Source: Peptostreptococcaceae bacterium
GTDB lineage: Bacteria > Bacillota_A > Clostridia > Peptostreptococcales > Acidaminobacteraceae
Direction of reading: 5' to 3'
Assembly: GCA_013619035.1 (NCBI GenBank)
Contig: JABXKX010000054.1
Location: forward strand, 1-9,638
Length of the DNA stretch: 9,638 bases
A model generated the notes under the pieces. The model did not search any database and was not told the DNA's origin. It saw nothing but the letters and a program-made list of their open reading frames with translations. Each line of letters starts with the position of its first letter. Position 1 is the stretch's first letter. The position numbers and the translations under genes were made by a program. This document shows positions 1-5,645 of this stretch, one piece after another.

Positions 1-24
1 AATTTCTCCTATAGTACTATTATA
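1..24 (-). promoter_or_regulatory. -10 element and ribosome binding site of a gene starting left of the window
   Basis: On the minus strand a TATAAT hexamer (19-24) is followed by AGGAG (6-10) and then AAATT to the window edge. This is the right spacing for a start codon just outside the window. The implied leader is very short, as for the other genes here. No convincing -35 is visible at 16-18 bp. It lies beyond the terminator at 62-90, so it probably begins a new transcription unit. The coding region itself is not in the window. Confidence 0.5.
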
Positions 25-61
25 TTACCATAAGCACTGTAAATATAATCTGGAATCAAAG

Positions 62-90
62 AAAAATCTTAGAGTTCATCTAAGATTTTT
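62..90. terminator. Symmetrical intrinsic terminator after the DUF1186 gene
   Basis: A 12-bp perfect stem (62-73 with 79-90) encloses a 5-nt loop (GTTCA). The arm ends are A5 and T5, so the hairpin has a U-tract in either direction. It lies 43 bp past the DUF1186 stop and would end the long minus-strand operon. It could also stop plus-strand transcription arriving from the left. Its right arm and T-tract, CATCTAAGATTTTT, are identical to 14 nt of the terminator at 5616-5645. Confidence 0.85.
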
Positions 91-132
91 GTGAGAAGTT
101 CATTGAAATAGGTTTGCTTCACTATCTAGTGA

Positions 133-870
133 TTAATCTTCACTAATGTTCATATAGTCACTAAAATAGGCAATACTATCTATTATAGGCATAAATCGTT
201 TGTCTTCTGCAAAACGCTTCATTATTTTATCTTTCTTTTGTTTTAAGACACGGTCAACCAGTTCTACCGGAATCATGTCTTCATTAATGCTTTCATTTTC
301 ATAAGCTCTTCGAATAGAAGATTCTATTGATCTAGGGTGAATATTAAGAACACATGCGGTTGCAATCCCCATCGTAAATGGAGACATATCATCTCTTTCA
401 TATAAGTTTTTAAACTTTTTCAAACAGATTTCTCGGTCAATCACACCTCTTTTTAATACGGTTAAATAGGCTTGTATCGCAGAAGCAATTGCCAATTCAG
501 ATTGTTCTTCATCATCTATAATTGCATCTAATAATGAGACATCTTCACACACACTTCCAAGTGCTACAGGGAATAGCACTTCATAAAAGTCACCAAATAC
601 AACTTCTAAAAGCTCTAAATCACAATCAAATAACTCAACCACTCTAGAGAACAACTCTTTTTCTTTAAGCTCAGCTAACATCAGAACACTTAACACAGGT
701 CCAAGCGATCCTTCATATTGCTCTAAATAACCGTCTTCTAAAACTTGGTCCACTATCTTTAATAAATGTGGAATGCTTTCTGATTTGTAATTCAAACACA
801 GTTCAATAGATTCTGTAGGTATCTCTTCTACAGCTTCTAGTATTTTATTAATATTATCTTGTATTGCCAT
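133..870 (-). CDS. DUF1186 family protein, function unknown
   Basis: This 245-aa acidic, largely helical protein resembles the DUF1186 family. The recognisable part is the stretch with EQYEGSLGPVLSVLMLAELK (about residues 50-70), followed by a region resembling the family's 'E..FGD...E.L..AL.SV' pattern and an 'I-D-x-E-x-x-SELAIASAIQAYL..LKRGVIDRE' type segment, as in HEAT-like helical repeats. Some relatives carry a C-terminal SEC-C zinc motif; this one ends without cysteine pairs. There is no signal peptide or membrane segment, so it should be cytoplasmic. The ATG at 870 has AAGGAG six bases upstream, overlapping the end of the GTPase gene only 10 nt away, so the two are probably translationally coupled. 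The biochemical role is unknown. The family assignment is from memory of the pattern and fairly firm; the pairing with the GTPase does not by itself give a function. Confidence 0.75.
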   Translation of the reverse strand: MAIQDNINKILEAVEEIPTESIELCLNYKSESIPHLLKIVDQVLEDGYLEQYEGSLGPVLSVLMLAELKEKELFSRVVELFDCDLELLEVVFGDFYEVLFPVALGSVCEDVSLLDAIIDDEEQSELAIASAIQAYLTVLKRGVIDREICLKKFKNLYERDDMSPFTMGIATACVLNIHPRSIESSIRRAYENESINEDMIPVELVDRVLKQKKDKIMKRFAEDKRFMPIIDSIAYFSDYMNISED

Positions 871-880
871 TATACTCTCC

Positions 881-2773
881 TTACTTTATACAATGCATAT
901 GTTCTTTTGCTTCATTCCAGAGTATGGTGTACCCTTTGCCTTTAGCACAAAATATTGATGAAGATGGGTATTCGTCATCTGTTATTTTATCATAGGCAAT
1001 GGACTTTATCACTTCATCTGGATTATGACAGATATCATATCCAATTACTTTCAGTCTAAGTCTACCTCTACCACTTGTGATATTACTCAATCTCATATTA
1101 TAATCTTTAAACGTCGCTACTGGGACAAAAGCTTTTATAATAACAAACTCTCCATCTTGAATCGGAGGCTCAGCAGTCCCATGAAGTGTTGTAATATCAG
1201 TCATAACTTTACCCATATCCGTAAATGGTATTTTGATAATTGCTTGATAAATAGGCTCTAATAAAACATTCTCAGCTTGTTCTAAACCTTGTCTTATAGC
1301 TCTAATAGTCGCTTCTCTAAAATCACCACCTGAAGTATGTTTATTATGACCTCTACCCGTTACTAAAGTTATCTTTAAATCGGTAATTTCTGAGCCTGTT
1401 AAAATACCTCTATGTAATTTTTCAAAAACATGATGTTTGACCAAATTTTGATGTCCAACATGTAAATCATCGGTCGAACATTTTGACTCAAAAGTGATCC
1501 CGTCCCCTTTTTTATTAGGTTCTAACTTTAAGATGACTTCTGCATAATGTTTTAATGGTTCAAAGTGACCACACCCTAATACCGGATCTTTTATGGTTTC
1601 TTTGTAGATGATTTTAGGATCTTCAAACGTTACTTTATACCCAAATCTTGCTGGTATGACCTCTTCAAGAATTTCAAGTTGTATGGTACCCATAATGCCT
1701 AAAGTTATTTCCTTTTTAGATGAATACTCTACTAAAAGTGAAGGATCTTCCTCTTCTAATATTTTCATATCTCTAAAAACATCTTTAGGATTCATACTCT
1801 TATCGAATTCAACTTTTGTTTTAAGTGTCGGTTGCATTTCAAAAGAGATCATTTGATCTGTACCGAATGTATCTCCTACTTTCAGATTTTGTATGCCGAT
1901 CACCGCACAGACATCACCAGCATAAACCGTTTGAACCGTTTCAAATTTGGTACCAAAGTACCTTCTGATTTCAGTGACTTTTTCATCACCTAACAGATCT
2001 CTAACAGATAACATGCCTGAGTTTAATTTAATAAAAGTCTGTCTTAATTTATTATCATATTTAATTTTATAGACCACACCGGATAAAGTTTCTTTTGGAT
2101 AGTCTGTTACTGTCAGTTGATGTAATACCTCTAAAAAATAATCTATCCCTATATCCTTTAAAGCAGAACCTGATAAGACAGGTCTTAACTGACCGTTCTT
2201 AACTTCTCTTTTAGTTTCACTTATATATAAAGTATCCTCAAATCGTTCTTCAAAAAAAGCTTCCATAAGCACTTCAGAATACTCCGCCAATGCTTCATAA
2301 GGCAATTTTTTATCAAAGAATACACAATTACCAAAGGTATGATCTAATTCTGTTATAACTTGTGTAACATCCGCATGAGAAGCATCTACTTTATTGATAA
2401 AAAAGAAAATTGGTTTATTCGCCTTTTCTAATAACTCATAGACTGTTTCAGTATGACTTTGAATGCCATCGATAGCGCTAATAATAATGATTGCATAATC
2501 AATGATACCAATTGAACGTTCCATTTCAGCAGAAAAATCCACATGACCTGGTGTGTCTATTAGATAATAATCATCCTCTTTATACTTAAAATAAGCCTGA
2601 TCAGAAAAGATTGTAATGCCTCTTCTCTTTTCGATATCATGCGTATCTAATAGTGTGTTTTTATGATCTACTCTACCGACCGATCTAATCATATCGGTAT
2701 GAAATAATAATTGTTCTGAAAATGTGGTTTTCCCTGCATCAACATGTGCAAATATACCAATCGTTTTTTTCAT
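881..2773 (-). CDS. TetM/TetO-family ribosome-associated GTPase (EF-G-like), probably not a classical resistance protein
   Basis: This 630-aa translational GTPase has EF-G/Tet ribosomal-protection architecture. The G motifs are complete: AHVDAGKTT (9-17), RGIT (51-54), DTPGH (73-77), NKVD (127-130) and SGSA (201-204). A domain-II barrel follows, then EF-G-like domains III-V including DLHVGHQNLVKHHVFEKL (436-453) and GDFREA (483-488). The length is close to Tet(M) at about 639 aa. Tet(M) and Tet(O) displace tetracycline with a domain IV loop carrying Ser-Pro-Val; by my alignment the equivalent positions here are Asn477-Lys478-His479. The tail (SSSIFCAKGKGYTILW, from 604) resembles the chromosomal Tet-like GTPases of clostridia and acholeplasmas more than acquired tet genes. 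The start is the ATG at 2773, with GGAG six bases before it. An in-frame TTG four codons upstream lies on that ribosome binding site and is rejected. A terminator hairpin immediately precedes the gene. Actual tetracycline resistance is unproven. Confidence 0.9.
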   Translation of the reverse strand: MKKTIGIFAHVDAGKTTFSEQLLFHTDMIRSVGRVDHKNTLLDTHDIEKRRGITIFSDQAYFKYKEDDYYLIDTPGHVDFSAEMERSIGIIDYAIIIISAIDGIQSHTETVYELLEKANKPIFFFINKVDASHADVTQVITELDHTFGNCVFFDKKLPYEALAEYSEVLMEAFFEERFEDTLYISETKREVKNGQLRPVLSGSALKDIGIDYFLEVLHQLTVTDYPKETLSGVVYKIKYDNKLRQTFIKLNSGMLSVRDLLGDEKVTEIRRYFGTKFETVQTVYAGDVCAVIGIQNLKVGDTFGTDQMISFEMQPTLKTKVEFDKSMNPKDVFRDMKILEEEDPSLLVEYSSKKEITLGIMGTIQLEILEEVIPARFGYKVTFEDPKIIYKETIKDPVLGCGHFEPLKHYAEVILKLEPNKKGDGITFESKCSTDDLHVGHQNLVKHHVFEKLHRGILTGSEITDLKITLVTGRGHNKHTSGGDFREATIRAIRQGLEQAENVLLEPIYQAIIKIPFTDMGKVMTDITTLHGTAEPPIQDGEFVIIKAFVPVATFKDYNMRLSNITSGRGRLRLKVIGYDICHNPDEVIKSIAYDKITDDEYPSSSIFCAKGKGYTILWNEAKEHMHCIK

Positions 2774-2783
2774 GTTTTTCTCC

Positions 2784-2809
2784 AAAAAAATCCCTTCATT
2801 GAAGGGATT
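2784..2809 (-). terminator. Intrinsic terminator / candidate attenuator before the Tet-like GTPase gene
   Basis: On the minus strand a 9-bp stem AATCCCTTC/GAAGGGATT (2789-2797 with 2801-2809) has a 3-nt loop and runs into a T7 tract, then directly into the GGAG of the GTPase gene. The upstream stem arm overlaps the TAA stop (2808-2810) of the 58-aa gene. A ribosome terminating there would cover the arm and could prevent the hairpin. It may simply end the MFS-mtnN operon. However, no good promoter is seen between it and the GTPase gene, so regulated read-through is plausible. Confidence 0.8.
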
Positions 2810-2984
2810 ACTTGATTTCTAATTTTCTCAAATTCTCTTTAGCTTCTTCAAAATCGGTTCCAATATTTTCTGTGAAGAATGGCTGGTTGTATACATAACC
2901 AAAAGTGGTTGAACTCACAGTACCCGATAAACCTAACTCTTTTACAATTTTTTTAAATTCTGCTATTTCTTCTAATAAACCCAT
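2808..2984 (-). CDS. Small 58-aa protein, unknown function
   Basis: ATG at 2984 is preceded by a near-perfect Shine-Dalgarno AAGGAGG (2989-2995), one of the best in the window. It opens a 58-codon frame ending in TAA. The protein begins MGLLEEIAEFKKIVKELGL, ends in a second charged helix (FEEAKENLRKLEIK), and has a polar and aromatic centre (GTVSSTTFGYVYNQPFF). There is no signal peptide, cysteine or membrane segment. It starts 15 nt after the mtnN stop, so it is the last gene before the terminator. Its helix-linker-helix look could suit a small binding protein, but I recognise no family. The frame fills a gap that would otherwise be about 200 bp of empty sequence. An alternative role is a leader peptide for the attenuator that its stop codon overlaps. 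Confidence 0.75.
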   Translation of the reverse strand: MGLLEEIAEFKKIVKELGLSGTVSSTTFGYVYNQPFFTENIGTDFEEAKENLRKLEIK

Positions 2985-2999
2985 AAGTCCTCCTTCTCT

Positions 3000-3692
3000 C
3001 TATAATGATTTTAACATATCTTTTAAGATCGATACAGAGTTTTTAATCGCTAGAGGTGCAAATGTTTCGTAATCCATATGTGACCCATTGATGGCATTAT
3101 CAGAGATTGATCTGATAACTACAAATGGTAAGTCATTCAAATAACACACTTGTCCAATACTTGCGCCTTCCATTTCAACTGCATAAGCATCAAAATGTGT
3201 CCCTAAGAACTTTTGTTTTTCAGCTTCTGAGACAAATTGATCCCCTGAAATGATTCTACCTGTATAAGCTTTTGCATCCTTTAAGAAAGCAATTGCTTCT
3301 CTTGCTTTACCAACCAGTTCCTCATCACATTTGAAGTCAAATGTTTTTAGTCTTGGAATTTGTCCTAATGCATCTCCAAAGAATCTAACATCCATATCAT
3401 GTTGAACAAGATTATTTGCTACAACAATATCTCCTGGGTAGATATCTTTATTTAAACCGCCAGCAATACCGACATTAATAATCTTATCCACTTTGAATCT
3501 ATCAATTAATATTTGTGTACATACAGCAGCATTTACTTTTCCGATACCACATGTCACAATAACAACTTCTTTGTCTAAAAGAACACCGTGATAAAATGTC
3601 ATGCTTGCTTTTTCAATTTTTTCTTCAATCATCATTTCATTCTTTAAGATTTCTACTTCTTCTGACATAGCGCCAATAATACCTATTTTCAT
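3000..3692 (-). CDS. mtnN: 5'-methylthioadenosine/S-adenosylhomocysteine nucleosidase
   Basis: This 230-aa cytoplasmic enzyme hydrolyses MTA to adenine plus methylthioribose, and SAH to adenine plus S-ribosylhomocysteine. It thereby removes the by-products of SAM-dependent methylation and polyamine synthesis. The sequence has the family start MKIGIIGAMSEEVEIL with catalytic-site Glu12, the phosphorylase-fold NVGIAGG (73-79), AVEMEGASIGQVC (171-183, with ribose-contacting Met174-Glu175) and RSISDNA (194-200, with the purine-protonating Asp198). These match Glu12, Met173, Glu174 and Asp197 of the E. coli enzyme. Length is typical and complete. The gene overlaps the MFS gene by an ATGA junction, with GGAG eight bases before its ATG, so it is co-translated. 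No luxS or ribose-salvage genes are in the window, so the fate of the products cannot be seen. Confidence 0.96.
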   Translation of the reverse strand: MKIGIIGAMSEEVEILKNEMMIEEKIEKASMTFYHGVLLDKEVVIVTCGIGKVNAAVCTQILIDRFKVDKIINVGIAGGLNKDIYPGDIVVANNLVQHDMDVRFFGDALGQIPRLKTFDFKCDEELVGKAREAIAFLKDAKAYTGRIISGDQFVSEAEKQKFLGTHFDAYAVEMEGASIGQVCYLNDLPFVVIRSISDNAINGSHMDYETFAPLAIKNSVSILKDMLKSL

Positions 3693-4870
3693 ACAATCAC
3701 TCCTTCTAATTCTGTTCTTTTATGTTCAACTCGTTTCAGTTCAAATCCAATTGCTATAAATAATAATAGTGCTATAGCCAGTGATATTGGAATTGAAAAA
3801 TACGATAATCTCACACCGATATGGTCATTAAGATACCCAACAAAGTATCCAGACATCATATTCACAAGAGATGCTATCATACTCACTATTGAAACCACTC
3901 TAATAGCATTGTGTGCAAATACTTTCTGAATCACCAACATCGCAGTTGGGTAAACAATTGAGAAAAATATCCCTGATAATGACAACAGTAATAATGTGGA
4001 TTCATTTATAAGTCCTATACTATACGTGACAAGTGCTATAAATAGACCTATTGTAATACCTTTTAGATAACCGATCTTTTCAAGTAAATAACCACCAAAC
4101 AATCTACCGATCGCCAACATTCCGAAGAATAAAGCCACGTATTTCGAAGCTTGATTAGCATCATACTCATATATTTCTTTTAAGTAGTTTAACAACCAGT
4201 TAGCCGTTTGTACTTCTGCTGTGATATAAAATCCTAATCCCAAACAGAACATCAGAATTAGAGGTTTTTCATATTCATGTATTTTTTCATGATGTCTTGA
4301 AGTTATTTCTCGTTTAGGCATTTCTACAAAACTGTAAACGATAATTGCAACCACATACAAAACTGTAAACCCTAAAAAGATATGTCTCCAACTGACACCA
4401 TTACTGATCATGTAACCAGCAACTCTTTGAGTAAGTGTTGCGCCAAGACCATAAAAGAAATGCAGCATATTGATGACAACACCGATATAAACAACTTTAA
4501 TGGCTGGTACTATGGTATTTAAACCCAGAACTATAAACCCAATACCTATGGTTAAAACAACGTATCCAAGAACCAGATGGGTATATGTCTGTGCAAATGA
4601 TGTTCCAAAGAATCCAAGGCCAGATATAATCATGCCAATAATTGAAAGTTGTTTTTGATTCATCACCCGAGATACTTTTCCTGCAAAGTATGTACCAACA
4701 ATATACGCTAAGGTAGAGATGAATAAAAACCTGCCAATTTGGGTATCCGTGATATTAAAATCTAATTTGAAAGTAGGGATTAAAATACCTCTGATACTTT
4801 CAGTAATTGCCATAATCAACATTACAAAAAATGAAGCGACAATGGCATATATTTTATGACTTTTTTTCAT
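3689..4870 (-). CDS. Major facilitator superfamily transporter
   Basis: This 393-aa integral membrane protein has about twelve hydrophobic segments split into two halves by a basic, hydrophilic loop (KREITSRHHEKIHEYEKP) near the middle, as in MFS carriers. The first half contains an N-terminal ITESIRGILIPTF helix, a TQIGRFLFISTLAYIVGTYFAG segment and a LHFFYGLGATL helix. The last two resemble sugar/fucose-permease-like (FHS-type) MFS proteins. The substrate cannot be read from sequence. The start is the ATG at 4870, with GAAGGAG six bases upstream. A further in-frame ATG at 4897 would add nine residues encoded over that ribosome binding site, lies near the expected transcription start, and is less likely. 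The gene is first in its operon and overlaps mtnN by 4 bp. That suggests, as inference only, transport of a nucleoside, purine or thio-sugar linked to MTA/SAH turnover. Confidence 0.88.
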   Translation of the reverse strand: MKKSHKIYAIVASFFVMLIMAITESIRGILIPTFKLDFNITDTQIGRFLFISTLAYIVGTYFAGKVSRVMNQKQLSIIGMIISGLGFFGTSFAQTYTHLVLGYVVLTIGIGFIVLGLNTIVPAIKVVYIGVVINMLHFFYGLGATLTQRVAGYMISNGVSWRHIFLGFTVLYVVAIIVYSFVEMPKREITSRHHEKIHEYEKPLILMFCLGLGFYITAEVQTANWLLNYLKEIYEYDANQASKYVALFFGMLAIGRLFGGYLLEKIGYLKGITIGLFIALVTYSIGLINESTLLLLSLSGIFFSIVYPTAMLVIQKVFAHNAIRVVSIVSMIASLVNMMSGYFVGYLNDHIGVRLSYFSIPISLAIALLLFIAIGFELKRVEHKRTELEGVIV

Positions 4871-4899
4871 AACGTTCTCCTTCACTTGATTTCTCATAT

Positions 4900-4928
4900 A
4901 TCATACGTGTTTACTGCAAAACAATCAA
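4900..4928 (-). promoter_or_regulatory. Promoter of the MFS-mtnN operon
   Basis: On the minus strand TTGATT (4923-4928), a 17-bp spacer and TATGAT (4900-4905) form a good sigma-70/sigma-A-type promoter. The expected start near 4893 leaves a leader of only about 22 nt before the ATG at 4870. The spacer carries GCAGTAA (4911-4917), also present in the spacer of the divergent promoter at 4999-5027. Confidence 0.75.
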
Positions 4929-4998
4929 CAGAAACTTATTGATTTATCTAAAAAAAGAACGGTTTTACTGTTACTCTTTACAAAAACCATACATTCAT

Positions 4999-5027
4999 TT
5001 GAAAGCAGTAACAGACCATTGTATAAT
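4999..5027 (+). promoter_or_regulatory. Promoter of the metallophosphoesterase gene
   Basis: TTGAAA (4999-5004), a 17-bp spacer and a consensus TATAAT (5022-5027) give a strong sigma-A-type promoter. Transcription should start near 5034, leaving about 15 nt of leader. The TTG codon at 5019, in frame with the downstream gene, is then upstream of the transcript and cannot be its start. The promoter is divergent from the one at 4900-4928. Confidence 0.8.
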
Positions 5028-5048
5028 GAACCAAAGAAAGAAGGCATT

Positions 5049-5630
5049 ATGAAACTATTACTGATCTCTGATATGATTTCTCCAATTCTATATGAACACT
5101 TTAATCCTGAGCGATTTAAAGATATTGATTTAATACTATCGGCTGGTGATTTAAGCGCCAATTACTTAAATTTTCTAACAACAGCACTTAAGAAACCACT
5201 ACTTTATGTCCACGGTAATCATGATCAGCGTTATTCTGAAAAACCTCCTTTAGGATGTATTTGTATAGAGGATGAAGTTTATGAACATAATGGGCTTAGA
5301 ATTGCTGGTATTGGTGGGTGTATGGAGTATCGTGGTGGTAAACATCAATATACAGAAAAACAAATGGTCAAAAAAATAAAGAAAAATAAAAAAGCCTTTA
5401 AAAAAGGCTTTGATATCTTATTGACTCATTCTCCTGCATTTGGTTTAGGAGATGGTGAGGATATTGCTCATATTGGTTTTCAAGTATTCCATAATGTACT
5501 TGAACAGTATCAGCCCAAATATATGATTCATGGACATCAACATTTAAGCTACAAGAATCAAAACCGTATCATAAAACATCATAACACGACCATCATCAAT
5601 GCTTATGGTTATTATATCTTAGATGTTTAA
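5049..5630 (+). CDS. Calcineurin-like metallophosphoesterase
   Basis: This 193-aa soluble protein has the calcineurin-like dinuclear metal phosphoesterase fold. Visible ligand motifs in order are Asp8 in LLISD, Gly33-Asp34 in SAGDLS, GNHD (56-59), His127 in LLTHSP, and HGHQH (161-165). The first motif is normally Asp-x-His; here it is Asp-Met-Ile, so that histidine is absent. From memory this is shared by a Firmicute subfamily with 'VSD..SP.LY' at the N-terminus, so it is probably family-typical rather than damage. The substrate is unknown (phosphomonoester, phosphodiester or nucleotide). The ATG at 5049 is chosen because it begins the conserved first strand, has AAGAAGG just upstream, and lies downstream of the promoter. 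It is the only intact plus-strand gene seen in the window. It ends in the palindrome shared with the converging gene, overlapping it by 4 bp. Confidence 0.9.
   Translation: MKLLLISDMISPILYEHFNPERFKDIDLILSAGDLSANYLNFLTTALKKPLLYVHGNHDQRYSEKPPLGCICIEDEVYEHNGLRIAGIGGCMEYRGGKHQYTEKQMVKKIKKNKKAFKKGFDILLTHSPAFGLGDGEDIAHIGFQVFHNVLEQYQPKYMIHGHQHLSYKNQNRIIKHHNTTIINAYGYYILDV
5379..5411 (-). terminator. Antisense intrinsic terminator inside the metallophosphoesterase gene
   Basis: Read on the minus strand, AAAGCCTTT and AAAGGCTTT (5403-5411 and 5391-5399) form a 9-bp stem with a 3-nt loop. The stem is followed by a run of six T's, A and five more T's. On the plus strand the same bases encode the lysine-rich KKAFKKGF segment and no T-tract follows. 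It could stop read-through from the converging BMP-domain gene about 220 bp beyond its stop codon. Only three G-C pairs support the stem. Confidence 0.45.
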
Positions 5631-5645
5631 ACATCTAAGATTTTT
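5616..5645 (+). terminator. Palindromic terminator shared by two converging genes
   Basis: Bases 5616-5641 are a perfect 26-bp palindrome (ATCTTAGATGTTT and its complement), followed on the plus strand by T's to 5645. This gives a good intrinsic terminator for the metallophosphoesterase gene. The stop codons of both converging genes lie in its central TTAA. On the minus strand the following bases (ATAATAACC) are a poor U-tract, so termination in that direction should be weaker. Confidence 0.8.

Noticed and set aside
1025..1856. Open plus-strand frames opposite the GTPase gene (1025-1261 and 1608-1856)
   Set aside because: They lie antisense to a well-conserved gene, lack ribosome binding sites and have low-complexity, non-family composition.
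2774..2785. TTG start four codons upstream of the GTPase ATG
   Set aside because: These codons are the ribosome binding site (TTG-GAG-AAA-AAC); the ATG at 2773 is correctly spaced and begins the conserved family N-terminus.
3689..3691. Possibility of a TGA-as-tryptophan mycoplasma code
   Set aside because: Tryptophan codons checked in the genes are TGG, and TGA is used as the stop of the MFS gene at a normal ATGA overlap with mtnN.
5019..5048. TTG start ten codons upstream of the metallophosphoesterase ATG
   Set aside because: The TTG abuts the -10 box of the gene's own promoter and is upstream of the expected transcript start.
4925..5161. Minus-strand frame across the divergent promoters and the start of the metallophosphoesterase gene
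   Set aside because: It covers both promoters and is antisense to the conserved N-terminus; it has no ribosome binding site support.
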